Made by a program: the position numbers and the translations under genes
The notes under the pieces: model-generated
The model's input: only the letters and a program-made list of their open reading frames with translations
Database searches by the model: none
Told to the model about the DNA's origin: nothing
Shown here: in pieces, positions 17,511-26,449 of the stretch
How the letters are laid out: every line of letters begins with the position of its first letter
How positions within the stretch are numbered: position 1 is the stretch's first letter
NCBI GenBank assembly: GCA_945861065.1
Contig: CAMASI010000002.1
Coordinates: forward strand, 1 to 64,000
Length of the DNA stretch: 64,000 nt
From: Klebsiella pneumoniae
GTDB lineage: Bacteria > Myxococcota_A > UBA796 > GCA-2862545
Reading direction: 5' to 3'

Positions 17511-19072
17511 GTCGCGAGTCCCGCCGTAGGCCCGAGACCTGAGGCGTCTCCGGAAAACGGCGCCATGAAACTCGCGGACCGACGGGGACCTGCGGCGAGC
17601 AAATCCCGCAGAACGAATCGTTCGGTCGCGGAAAAGGACATGTCACGGAGCGGCGTCTCGTTGCCACTGGTGTCTCGCCACACCACCACAAGCGGGTTGG
17701 GGAGCGTTTTTTCTTCTGCCGCACGGTCGGGGTCTGTCATCGCGACGACGGCGGGTTCTTCGAGGCGTCGCACCACCAGAAACCCGTCGCGGCCGTAGGT
17801 GCGAGCCGCTTTCGCGGCGACTGCGTACAAGCCATGGGTCGACTTGGCGTTGGGGCCTTCTACGGTCAGCATAGAGGCGCGGCCGGTCGCAACGGAACCC
17901 ACGTAGCCGCGAGCATGGCCGTTGCTCGTCAGGCCGGGTCTCGGGACGCGGCTCATGAGCAGGTCGCGCACGATTCCGTTGTCGACCAACGACACGGGTC
18001 GCGCCGGAGTGCCCTCGGCGTCGTGCAGGGCCCACGCAGGGTGGTTGGGAAACGAGGTCATGTCGTCCCGCGCGGTCCAACCTTCGGGGAGCACCCTTCG
18101 CCCCACACGCACAGAGGGCCCGTTGGAACCTCCGAGGTCGCCAAAAAACGAATCGAAAGCGACGGGTGGCGGCGTGCCTTCGAGTTGCGGGATGAGCAAC
18201 CACCGGAACAGGGCCACGGCCGCGTCGCCTTCGAAGACGACAGGCCCGACGTACTCCTCGGACAGCGGGATGGCCTGCCCGACCGCGGTCGCTTCGGCTT
18301 GAAGTGCGACAATTTCGGAGATCATGGCCTCTTCGGCGGGCAAGTCGGTCAACGCCCGGCCGGTCCACAGACGCTCATCGCTGACCCTGGCGCCATCGGG
18401 AGAAACGACAGACACGACCGCGCGGAACGAGACCTCTTGAAGTGGCCGAAGGACTGCTGTGCCTTCGCTGTCCACAACCCATTCTGCACCGCCTTCGGCA
18501 CCTACGTGGACCTCCGCAACATCCACGTTGGTACCCCCCACAAACGCACCGCTCAGACGTACGGCGAGGTCCTGAATCGCCGTAGATGGCGGGATTTCGC
18601 CGTGGCCATCGTCAGCGACAACCGCGCCTGTCAAGCTGTAGTCTCCGGCATGATCAGGGGGCGGTTGCCACTGGGCCTCTTTGCGGGCGAGGTGCTCCAC
18701 AGCCTGCTTGTACGCCATGTCGGTGACGCGCCAAACGCCTCGCCGAATGGCCAGATCGTCGAGTTCGATCGGGAGCGAGATCGCGCCCATGCCGTCTTCC
18801 CATCCGCCAAAGCCGGTGTTGTCGAACATCGGCGAGCCGACGCGAACCTCCACGCCGAGCGTGTGATCGACGGACTCGTCGCGTGCCACTGGGCTGCCGA
18901 AACTCGCGACTGCCGTGGCGCTGCGAAGCACCTGGAGGCGGTAGCGTAGGTGGTACAGTTCTGGGGCGTCTGGCAACGTCAGGCCTGCGCGTTGTTTCTC
19001 GATCTCGGAACGCAACAGACCGACCCAGGATTCGTCTCCAGCCAGCGCAGCGGAGAGCCACAGCACCATCAT
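17300..19072 (-). CDS. exported TldE/PmbA-type partner lacking the zinc motif
   Basis: The 590-residue product starts with a signal-like sequence (MMVLWLSAALAG). It then follows the TldD/PmbA fold: HTLGVEVRVG, DGMGAISLP, SLTGAVVADDG, LLIPQLEGTPP, LVDNGIVRDLL and GLTSNGHARG. At the position of the TldD HExxxH helix it reads FEGDAAVALFRWLL, so it has no metal ligands and corresponds to the non-catalytic TldE subunit. Its ATG overlaps the stop of the tldD-like gene (ATGA), so the two are surely co-translated. The final 70 or so residues are low-complexity and antisense to the glycosyltransferase-like gene. TldD/TldE in E. coli is cytoplasmic; the leader here suggests export. Confidence 0.82.
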   Translation of the reverse strand: MMVLWLSAALAGDESWVGLLRSEIEKQRAGLTLPDAPELYHLRYRLQVLRSATAVASFGSPVARDESVDHTLGVEVRVGSPMFDNTGFGGWEDGMGAISLPIELDDLAIRRGVWRVTDMAYKQAVEHLARKEAQWQPPPDHAGDYSLTGAVVADDGHGEIPPSTAIQDLAVRLSGAFVGGTNVDVAEVHVGAEGGAEWVVDSEGTAVLRPLQEVSFRAVVSVVSPDGARVSDERLWTGRALTDLPAEEAMISEIVALQAEATAVGQAIPLSEEYVGPVVFEGDAAVALFRWLLIPQLEGTPPPVAFDSFFGDLGGSNGPSVRVGRRVLPEGWTARDDMTSFPNHPAWALHDAEGTPARPVSLVDNGIVRDLLMSRVPRPGLTSNGHARGYVGSVATGRASMLTVEGPNAKSTHGLYAVAAKAARTYGRDGFLVVRRLEEPAVVAMTDPDRAAEEKTLPNPLVVVWRDTSGNETPLRDMSFSATERFVLRDLLAAGPRRSASFMAPFSGDASGLGPTAGLATYLSAPDVVVGELEVVPVASDPGDGRIVPLPTPNGTTPQAGSTSANDNPSSESLVIAQSTISSTSQGARP

Positions 19073-20760
19073 GTGTCGCCTCCCGGCGCGGCAGGACGTG
19101 GAAGGAGCGGTGGACGTTCTTCACCCTTTTCCTTGAGCTGGAATTCCAACCGTGTGAACAACAGGGCAGGGGATACGCCAGACACCGGCACCCAACCGCT
19201 TTCCGCTCCGCAGACGCCATTGAAGATTTCGGGGCTGTCCCCGACTGCGACCACGTTGCGGAACGCCGTCAACGGGGTCCCAACCAGGTCGATGCCCCGA
19301 ACGCGTTCGTCCTTGCGGCCGTCGGCCCATACCCGCCACACATTGGAGGCCCTGACATTGAAGGCGTTGGGGGTCACTCGGCCCGTCATGGTGAAACCGC
19401 CGTCGATTTCATCTACGAAATAGCCCCACGCCAGCCCCTGTTTACGAACCTCCGCAAGGAGGAGCCGCCGAAGCTCTGTGTCGGTCCGTCCCTCGGTCGT
19501 ACTGAGAATCGTGTTCGCCATTCGAGCCAACGGCGCGTGCCCAGGGCTTCGGCGGGCATGACCGTTGCTCGTTGGGAATCCGCGAATGGGGGACCGCGTG
19601 CTCAAGAAGCCGGTGAAACGCCCGTCTTCGACCAACGACGCCGCTACGGCCGGCGTGCCCTCGTCATCCCACTGGTACCAGCCATTGAGGTCCACGTCGC
19701 CCCACCGCCTCCGCAGCGGGTCGTCCACGATGTCCACCGTAGCGGGCAACACAAGGCTGCCGACAAGCTCTGCGAACGTTTTGCCCTCATCGTCGCGCTT
19801 CTGCCGATGAGACTCGGCTCGGTGCCCGAGCACCTCGTGGACGAACACCGCTGCCGCCCTCCCAGAAAGCAGGACAGGGCCCGTGTAGGGCTCGGCCCGA
19901 GGCGCCGCTTGCCGGTCCAACAGTTCTTTTCGGACCTCAGCGGCGGCAACGCGTAAGGACGCAGGGTCGGGCAGTCCGGCGGGTGTGGCGGCGTCGAAGG
20001 CGCGGTAGACGTCGATCTCGTCGCCATCCTCCGCCAGGGTGTGTGCGTGAAGCGAAACACGCGCCGAGGTACGGCCGTGTTCGACTCGGCTTCCGTCCGT
20101 ATCTATGAACGTGATGAGAGATCGGTTGATTTCGAGCCCTGCAGCGGACGAATGGACGGCCGTAGCGCTGTCTAGAATCTGCGACAGGTCGCGCAGAAGC
20201 GTTTTCCATGCGCCGGCGTCGAAGGCCACATCGGGCACAGCCGCGGAGCCAACCACCGGCGACCGCGCGCTGAAGTCGGGCGAGGGGTCTTCCTCTTCAA
20301 TCTTCACGGTCCGGTTGGCCTGGATAAGAACGATACGCTCAGCAGCCTCGCGGACCCGGACATCCAACTCGCGGGCAATCGCATGACGCAACGCGTACCC
20401 ATCGGTGAGGGGAACCGCGACCAGACCACGGCTGTCGTCCTCCAGGGCGGAGAAACCACGAAGGGGATGGGTGCTGTCGAGGTCGAAGTCGCCGGTGCGG
20501 ACGTCCACGTCGATCCATCGACGTTCGCTTTCGGCGTCCACAAACAGGCTTCCGGCCGTGGCCCGTAGCACAACGTCTGTTTCGTCGGTCAGCGTGATTG
20601 CGACGTAGTAGGGCGCGTCCTCTCGGTCTGTCCAGGCGGTCTCCGCGCGCTGCAACTCCGCGACGACATCGTCTCCGGGTGCTGCAGAAACGATGGAGAG
20701 ACAAAGGGTCCACACACCACTTGCATAGCCACACCCCCACCGGACGAAAAGCGACCGCAT
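19069..20760 (-). CDS. exported TldD-type zinc metalloprotease
   Basis: The 563-residue protein carries an N-terminal signal-type segment (VWTLCLSIVSAAPG); the start may be ATG 20760 or GTG 20715. It has the TldD zinc motif HEVLGH (His308, Glu309, His313) followed by RAESH. Further family landmarks are VDIVDDP, DDEGTPAVAASLVEDG, STRSPIRGFPTSNGHAR, PLARMANTIL, VDEIDGGFTMTGR and NAFNVRASNVWRVWADG. TldD with TldE trims peptides such as microcin B17 precursor and CcdA in E. coli, acting in the cytoplasm. Here both partners have export signals, so a periplasmic peptidase is inferred. The gene is first in a two-gene operon. Confidence 0.88.
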   Translation of the reverse strand: MRSLFVRWGCGYASGVWTLCLSIVSAAPGDDVVAELQRAETAWTDREDAPYYVAITLTDETDVVLRATAGSLFVDAESERRWIDVDVRTGDFDLDSTHPLRGFSALEDDSRGLVAVPLTDGYALRHAIARELDVRVREAAERIVLIQANRTVKIEEEDPSPDFSARSPVVGSAAVPDVAFDAGAWKTLLRDLSQILDSATAVHSSAAGLEINRSLITFIDTDGSRVEHGRTSARVSLHAHTLAEDGDEIDVYRAFDAATPAGLPDPASLRVAAAEVRKELLDRQAAPRAEPYTGPVLLSGRAAAVFVHEVLGHRAESHRQKRDDEGKTFAELVGSLVLPATVDIVDDPLRRRWGDVDLNGWYQWDDEGTPAVAASLVEDGRFTGFLSTRSPIRGFPTSNGHARRSPGHAPLARMANTILSTTEGRTDTELRRLLLAEVRKQGLAWGYFVDEIDGGFTMTGRVTPNAFNVRASNVWRVWADGRKDERVRGIDLVGTPLTAFRNVVAVGDSPEIFNGVCGAESGWVPVSGVSPALLFTRLEFQLKEKGEERPPLLPRPAAPGGDT

Positions 20761-21092
20761 GGTGGGTGATGTCCGAAATGTGCGAGACTACGCATTCGAT
20801 TTGTTGGGTCCTACGGAACGCGAAGGCAACTGGTGGTTTGCCTTGCGCGGGAATTGCACGCGCCATCATGGGCCTTTCAGCGACATTTCTCTGGCGAATA
20901 AAACCTGCGAGGCCTTGTTTCGGCGCTGGGTCGTTCGGGCGCGGGGTCGCGGCGGGTGGGCGTGGCGCCGGTCGGCCTGCAGGTGGGTCGTCACACTTCC
21001 TGACGAAATTCCGTGTGAAGGTCTACCATTCCATGACGCAGTTGTTGCGCGGATCGCGGGTCCCCTGACTACCCTGGAGACTGAGGTGGGGA
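20761..21092. other. 332-base intergenic region between divergent genes
   Basis: This is the longest gap in the window, between the starts of the exported tldD-like gene and the small paralogue at 21093. Open frames cross it, but their translations look random and have no ribosome-binding site, so I call no gene. It must hold promoters in both directions; no convincing -35/-10 or -24/-12 pair was found. A GAGGTGGGGA ribosome-binding site directly precedes the ATG at 21093. Confidence 0.7.
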
Positions 21093-21617
21093 ATGCTCTT
21101 CGCGCTGACGCTGTGGGTAAGCTCGGCGTTCGCCTGGGACCGGGGTTTGGAGACCGCGGTCACCGTCGGCGGCGTGTTCGGCGGCGAAATCGCGGGCCTG
21201 TTGGCCTTCGGAAGCGCAACTTCGATCTTCGGGATGGAAGGTGACGCTCTGGCACCCTTCGCCGTCGCAGTCACCGGTGCTGGCGGCGTCGGTGGCGCGG
21301 CGTTGGCGCAACGGCTCCGTGGCTCGAACCATTCCAACGGCGTGTTGATTGCAACAGCAGCCACGGCGGGCGCTGCAACGTTGGCCGCCGGAACCGCGGC
21401 CGTGCTCGCAGATTCGTACCCTCAGACCCCAGAAGCGTCGTCGGTGGCGGGCATCTCGTCTGGCGTCCTGCTGGTGCTCGGCGTGCCGTTTGCGGCAGGA
21501 TTGGCCATTGCCAACGCCGATCGACCCATTGAAGCCAACACGACCGCGGACGAGAGTCAGCAGCCGTGGGTGTTGCATGTCGGCGGTCGTGGGGTCGGCC
21601 TACACCACAGATTCTGA
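21093..21617 (+). CDS. small Ala/Gly-rich envelope protein, paralogue A
   Basis: The 174-residue product has a signal peptide (MLFALTLWVSSAFAW) preceded by a strong GAGGTGGGGA site. The mature part is made of Gly/Ala-rich hydrophobic segments (GGVFGGEIAGLLAFG, AVTGAGGVGGAALA, ATAATAGAATLAAGTAAVLA, GVLLVLGVPFAAGLAIA) and ends PWVLHVGGRGVGLHHRF. The terminal aromatic residue and signal peptide fit an outer-membrane or periplasmic protein, but the long hydrophobic stretches would also fit helices in the inner membrane. It is not recognised as a known family. The gene 72 bases downstream is a clear relative with the same end pattern. Confidence 0.65.
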   Translation: MLFALTLWVSSAFAWDRGLETAVTVGGVFGGEIAGLLAFGSATSIFGMEGDALAPFAVAVTGAGGVGGAALAQRLRGSNHSNGVLIATAATAGAATLAAGTAAVLADSYPQTPEASSVAGISSGVLLVLGVPFAAGLAIANADRPIEANTTADESQQPWVLHVGGRGVGLHHRF

Positions 21618-21689
21618 CCCGCGTTCCTGGCTCAGGATGCCGGGTGCCGCGTAGGCTATGTTGGCACAAAGCATCGCAGCGGAGTCGGT

Positions 21690-22196
21690 ATGTGGTTGTC
21701 AGTCGTGATTTCCTCGGCTGCATGGGGCGCTTCGGTCGGAGACGACAGCGCAGCCGCAGCGCTCACCGTCCTGTTGGGGGAGGCGCTTGGCGCTGGCGTC
21801 GGCGTAGGGTTGTTCGAGAACCAGCTGGTTGACGTGGCGCCAGAGCCGCTAATTGTAGGATTAAGCGGCTTGGGAGGCGTCCTGGGCGGCGCTTCTGTCA
21901 CGTATTTCCGGAGGCCGGGGAGCCTGGAGCGCGTGGTGCTGGCGTCGGGGGCTGCTGCGCTCGCCGCGACGGGTGCGACTGGGCTCGGGACGTTGCTTCG
22001 AGACGACGTTGCGCCCAATGCGCCTGAGGCGTACAATGCCGCTTACGCAACCTCGGCCGTCCTTCTCGTTCTGGGCGTGCCGGCCGCGGCGGGTCTGGCA
22101 CTTTCTGCGTCGCCCGAGGGCGGGTCAGTTGGGGGAAAAGCGCCGTGGATGGTGTCCGCCGGGCCTAACGGTATGCGCGTAGCTGGGCGCTTCTGA
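21690..22196 (+). CDS. small Ala/Gly-rich envelope protein, paralogue B
   Basis: The 168-residue protein begins with a signal-like MWLSVVISSAAWGAS and shares the layout of the preceding gene: a Gly-rich segment (GLSGLGGVLGGASVTYF), an Ala-rich segment (ASGAAALAATGATGLGTLL), SAVLLVLGVPAAAGLAL, then a polar linker and a final APWMVSAGPNGMRVAGRF. The shared LLVLGVPxAAGLA block and the terminal RF show that the two genes arose by tandem duplication. No function is known. A TTGGCACAAAGC element lies upstream, but its spacing is wrong for a sigma-54 promoter. Confidence 0.65.
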   Translation: MWLSVVISSAAWGASVGDDSAAAALTVLLGEALGAGVGVGLFENQLVDVAPEPLIVGLSGLGGVLGGASVTYFRRPGSLERVVLASGAAALAATGATGLGTLLRDDVAPNAPEAYNAAYATSAVLLVLGVPAAAGLALSASPEGGSVGGKAPWMVSAGPNGMRVAGRF

Positions 22197-22243
22197 CCGC
22201 GTCGCGCGATAGTGACCTCACCTTGGACCGGCAGGCTGAGTGA

Positions 22244-25200
22244 ATGTCCGTTCGACTCCACGGAATCGCGAGTGCGGCCCGACTGATTGACGGGCGTCTC
22301 GAACTCACATTTGAACCCGCCCTGGTGGCCCACCCCATCTGGTCGGCCTGGTTTCAGTCTCCACCGGCAACTGCGAAAGAACCGGCGACGCCCGGCATTG
22401 CACCGCTTGTGTCCGTGGATCCCATTCTAGGTGTCGCATGCTGGTTTGTTGGCGATGCGCGCCCGGTCGGCTGGATCGCGGCAGAACGGGGTGCGTCTCC
22501 CCGTGCAGCCTTCGACTTGCTTGCTGCTACGGGCCATCTCGCCATTCAAGCGACAGCCGTGTTGGGGCCATTCGCACTTGCGGGTCCCGACACGCTGTGT
22601 GTGGGGAGCGACGGCGTGCCGTGTATCGCCGCTTGGGGCATGCCCTCGCCGATGGCTGCGGCCCTCGATGGGGCCTGGCAGCCCAGCGCCGCGGCGATTC
22701 GGTATGCTGCACCAGAATTGTTGGACGGCAGCGCCCCGGACCTGAAGACGACGCTGTACGCCATCGCCATGGTCGCGGCCGAAGTCGCGTTGGGGCGAGC
22801 CGTCTTCGTGGGCGAAGCCGCAGACGTGCTGGAGGCCGCACTCGTAGGCGTGCGCGCAGACACGCTTGGCCCGCCAGGCCCGACCCGCGACTTGTTGGCA
22901 TCCGCACTCGCGCGTGATGTGCGACTTCGGTTCGACCCCCGTCGGCTCCCGGGAGCGGCCGCTGAAGTGCGTGCGGATGGCCCGCCGGTGAACACGTGGG
23001 CCGGCGTGGACAGCGAGGTCCGGCTGGCCCCCACGTGGCTGGCGACCCTACGTGAGGCACGCGCGGCACGGCCGCAAGCAACCCGACTGGCTGACGACGC
23101 TCGTACTGCCGGACTCGTAAGTGTGGCCGAGTCGCTCGACGCCGCCATCTTTCGGTTCGATCGGGCGGCACCGAGTTCGGAGGAGGACAACGCCGATCCC
23201 TCAAGCTCGGCCGAGATCACGCTGACGCTCCGCCTGCTTCGTGTCGGTGCGGAGGCCGGTCGCGCCATGATGGAGAATATGGGGCGGGCCTTTGCTGCGA
23301 TGGCGGAAGTACGGGCGCCTGTCGCGGCCCCCGCCGAAGACGGAAATCGCGCGGACTGCATTGGGATTCGGGATGCGGCCATCGAGGCCTGCAACCGAGC
23401 AACCGTGCTCGGAACCGATTCGTTGCTGGCGAACGCGGGCCTTGCGGCGCGCGCGAACCGCTTGGTGGAGGAGGCGCGGGAGGCACGGGACATGGCTGTT
23501 CGCCTGTCTGAGTTGGCCGTTCATGCGCCGCTCACGGAGCGCCACGGGCAGACTGCGCGGGCGAGAGTGGCGTGCGAACGCGCCCGTCGCGCGGCCGGTG
23601 AGGTCGAGCGTCTGGTGGAGGCAGCGCGTCAAATTGATGGAACGGCCCGAGCTGCGGAGGCGCGAGCTGCGTCGGATGCAGTCTTACGGGTTGAGCGCGC
23701 CCGCATTCAGGCGAGCGGTCAAGAGCTGATCTTCGACCCATTTGTGATCACCGCCAATGCAGCCGCAGATGCCGCAACCCTCGCGACGACGATGGAGGCC
23801 GCCCGAGCCGCGCGAGCCGATGCAGAGACGGCGGCAAGCCAAGCCGAAGCGGCGCTGCACGCTTGGTTGTTGGGTCGTGAGGCCGCTGCGGCCCAAGCGG
23901 ACCGCGACGCCGCCCGCGGCCGACGCCAAGAGGACGCCCGGGAAACAATTGCCGGACTGGCGGCAGAAGCGGCGGCTGACCTCCAGCGCATCCGCACGGC
24001 GCGTTTGTCGTTCGCTGGCGTCGCGGAAGATGACCTACAGGATCTCGATCTTCTGATCAGAGGCATCGAGGCCCAAGCAGCGCCCTTGCTTGAAGCCGCA
24101 CTCGGCGATCCACTCGACGTCACGGAGGCGCGGGTACTTGCCCGTGAGGTGATGCGGAGCACGGTTCGCGAGGCAGAAGATGCCGTTGCGGCAGCTCGCC
24201 GTCGTTTGGCGGCCGCATTGGCGGCGCAGGAGGGGGAGCGAATTCGACGCGCTGCCGTCGCTGCGGCAGGCGTCGAGGCGGGCGCCGTGACCACGTCGGC
24301 ACGCAATCGCGTGGACGAAACCCGGTCCTTGCTCCGCGGCCTGCTCGACGACGTCGAGCGTTTTGAGGTGTCGGCGGTCCTCCCTCAACTCGAACGTGCG
24401 GCGGCGGTCTTGGACGTCGCTGACTACCACGTCGCCCAAGCCGAGCAGTCCGCGGAACAGGCTTCGTCCCAATTCGATCCTGAAGAAGCTCGGGCCCACG
24501 CGCGAACAGCCGCAAGTTTTGGCGAACGAATCGCAGCTGACCTGCCGGAAGCGACCAAGTTGTTGCAAGAAGCGGCAGTGCAGGTGGACTCGGAACGGCT
24601 TGCGACCGAGCTGTGGCGCAAGTCGCAGCGCGACCAATCTGACCAAGCCCGACAGCTCGCGACCCATAGGTTGGGCGAGGCCCAACGTGCTCGCGAGGAG
24701 GCGTCCGCTCTCGATCTTGACGTCCCGGCTCTGACTGAGGTCAGCGAACGCCTCACGGCAGGACTCAGGTCATTGGAGAAAGCGGACGCGGCCATTGCCG
24801 AACAGAGCGCTCGGCCACGGGGATCCTCCGTTGTCGACGATGCTGTACAGGCCCTCGGCGCGATTGTCGCGGGTGTGGAGGCCGCGATCGTCCGAGATCG
24901 CGCGGCCGTGGATGGGCGGGTCGCCGAACGTCACCGCCGAGACCATGCGCGCATCCACATTCGTAAACTAGACCGAGACGGCGCCGACGCGGTCGCTCAG
25001 GTGACGACAACGGTGGCCGAGGAAACGAGGGCCCTTGCGGGGATTGGGGCCGCCAATGTGGCCACCCATTTGGCGCGGGCCCACGAGGCCCTGGCGTATG
25101 CGCGGGCCGAATCCCGACGTTTGACTGAGTTGTGCACCGAAGCAGACGGCGGGGACCCAGCAGAGCTGACGGAACGTGCAGACGTAGCGATGGAGGACCT

Positions 25201-26449
25201 CCGAGGTGCATTGGCAGAAGCCGACACGGCGCTGACCGAGGCATCTACCGCCGCGGAAAGTTGGGAAGGGCAACGTCGGGCCCGCGTTGAGGCCGCACAT
25301 CAAACGGCGGACCTGCTCCGAGGTCGCGCCGATGCCGCGCGTCATTCCGTTGTAGATGCCACGTTGCGGGCAGGCGTGGGGGCCCGCGATGCGGCATGGG
25401 CGCCTCGGTTGAGGGACATTGACGAACAGCAGGCGGCGGTTGAGCGAATGGCTCTGATGGTCCGCGAAATGGACGCTCCCGAAGAAGCGGATGCCTTGTT
25501 GGCAGAACTTCGGAGCGCTGTCGATGCCCTGACGCTCCAAGCGAAACGGATCGCGGCGGGACTCGACCGAATCGGCGATGAACGCCGCCTCGCCGCGGAG
25601 GACGCTGAGGCCGTCGGCGTCGTCGCCGTGACCGCACGCGAGCTTGCCGAGCGCAGCGACACGCTTCACGAGGCCGCCCTGGCCGCGCTTCAGCGGATCA
25701 TCGCCGAAGCAGACGACACCGATCGGCCCACTGCGGAAACGGAGGCACGAAAAGTGCTGTCGGGCTTGGTGGCCCTGGCTGCGCGGGCCCGTACCGCGGC
25801 AGAGATGGTCGATGCAGGCTCCCGACAAGCTGCCGTAGACCTTGTGGATGCCCAACGCACGGGCGTTCAACGGATGGAAAAGTCGCTCGCACAGCTCGTT
25901 GCAATCGCCGACGCCGCGCAACAATCCGCGCTGACTCGGTCCCGAGAGTCGTTCATTGGCGCCCGCGCGGAACGCAACGACACAAGGAGCGCGCTGGCCG
26001 CACGGCTGTCGCTTCTCGCTGCCCGGGTCCAGACGCGTCCCGTACCCGCCGTTCTGGCCGACTTGTTGATTGAGGCCAGTAAACCCCATGCAGACGACGC
26101 CCCTGCGCCGGTGGACCCGGCCGAATTGCGGACGGCGGCTTCCCTAATGGTGGCCCAGACGGCTGTTGCGTCCGCTGCACTTCGAGGGCTGGATCCAGTG
26201 GCTGCGTGGCTTGACAGCGCCTCGTCGCAAGAACATGGCCGCCTCAGGCGTACCGGCGCCGCCGAGGAACCTCAGCCGACGTCTGCCCAGCGGCTGCGCG
26301 ACGCACTGTTAGCGCGCGGCTTGCCGCCCGCACTTGTGGACAAGAAGGAAACACCGGTTCCCATTCCCCGCGAGCCACGTCCGGAGGACACGACGCCGTC
26401 CGAACACGGTCGGTTGCGAAGGACGAAGGTCCCCTCGGGGGACAGTTGA
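22244..26449 (+). CDS. pseudokinase domain fused to a very long Ala/Glu/Arg-rich helical region
   Basis: The 1401-residue protein has an N-terminal domain (about 1-245) that matches the C-lobe of a Ser/Thr kinase but is degenerate. [19 protein letters not shown] stands where HRDxKPxNVLL should be, AAWGMPSP replaces the DFG strand, and [11 protein letters not shown] near residue 155 is the APE segment. No Gly-rich loop or catalytic Lys, Asp or Asn was found. The remaining 1100 or so residues are almost free of Pro and Gly and rich in Ala, Glu, Arg and Asp, predicting long helical or coiled-coil bundles. Two short LRRT motifs near the C-terminus ([20 protein letters not shown]) repeat and could be phosphorylation sites. 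It overlaps the next kinase gene by TTGA. Confidence 0.7.
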   Translation: MSVRLHGIASAARLIDGRLELTFEPALVAHPIWSAWFQSPPATAKEPATPGIAPLVSVDPILGVACWFVGDARPVGWIAAERGASPRAAFDLLAATGHLAIQATAVLGPFALAGPDTLCVGSDGVPCIAAWGMPSPMAAALDGAWQPSAAAIRYAAPELLDGSAPDLKTTLYAIAMVAAEVALGRAVFVGEAADVLEAALVGVRADTLGPPGPTRDLLASALARDVRLRFDPRRLPGAAAEVRADGPPVNTWAGVDSEVRLAPTWLATLREARAARPQATRLADDARTAGLVSVAESLDAAIFRFDRAAPSSEEDNADPSSSAEITLTLRLLRVGAEAGRAMMENMGRAFAAMAEVRAPVAAPAEDGNRADCIGIRDAAIEACNRATVLGTDSLLANAGLAARANRLVEEAREARDMAVRLSELAVHAPLTERHGQTARARVACERARRAAGEVERLVEAARQIDGTARAAEARAASDAVLRVERARIQASGQELIFDPFVITANAAADAATLATTMEAARAARADAETAASQAEAALHAWLLGREAAAAQADRDAARGRRQEDARETIAGLAAEAAADLQRIRTARLSFAGVAEDDLQDLDLLIRGIEAQAAPLLEAALGDPLDVTEARVLAREVMRSTVREAEDAVAAARRRLAAALAAQEGERIRRAAVAAAGVEAGAVTTSARNRVDETRSLLRGLLDDVERFEVSAVLPQLERAAAVLDVADYHVAQAEQSAEQASSQFDPEEARAHARTAASFGERIAADLPEATKLLQEAAVQVDSERLATELWRKSQRDQSDQARQLATHRLGEAQRAREEASALDLDVPALTEVSERLTAGLRSLEKADAAIAEQSARPRGSSVVDDAVQALGAIVAGVEAAIVRDRAAVDGRVAERHRRDHARIHIRKLDRDGADAVAQVTTTVAEETRALAGIGAANVATHLARAHEALAYARAESRRLTELCTEADGGDPAELTERADVAMEDLRGALAEADTALTEASTAAESWEGQRRARVEAAHQTADLLRGRADAARHSVVDATLRAGVGARDAAWAPRLRDIDEQQAAVERMALMVREMDAPEEADALLAELRSAVDALTLQAKRIAAGLDRIGDERRLAAEDAEAVGVVAVTARELAERSDTLHEAALAALQRIIAEADDTDRPTAETEARKVLSGLVALAARARTAAEMVDAGSRQAAVDLVDAQRTGVQRMEKSLAQLVAIADAAQQSALTRSRESFIGARAERNDTRSALAARLSLLAARVQTRPVPAVLADLLIEASKPHADDAPAPVDPAELRTAASLMVAQTAVASAALRGLDPVAAWLDSASSQEHGRLRRTGAAEEPQPTSAQRLRDALLARGLPPALVDKKETPVPIPREPRPEDTTPSEHGRLRRTKVPSGDS

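Noticed and set aside
20759-21244. Open frame of 161 codons in the 332-base gap
   Set aside because: There is no ribosome-binding site or recognisable pattern, and it runs through the start of the paralogue at 21093.
21662-21677. TTGGCACAAAGCATCGC as a sigma-54 promoter for paralogue B
   Set aside because: The GG to GC distance is 11 rather than 10 bases and the -12 half is poor.
24968-26089. 373-codon minus-strand frame inside the pseudokinase gene
   Set aside because: It is an antisense shadow of Ala/Arg-rich codons; no domain is visible and the sense gene spans it fully.
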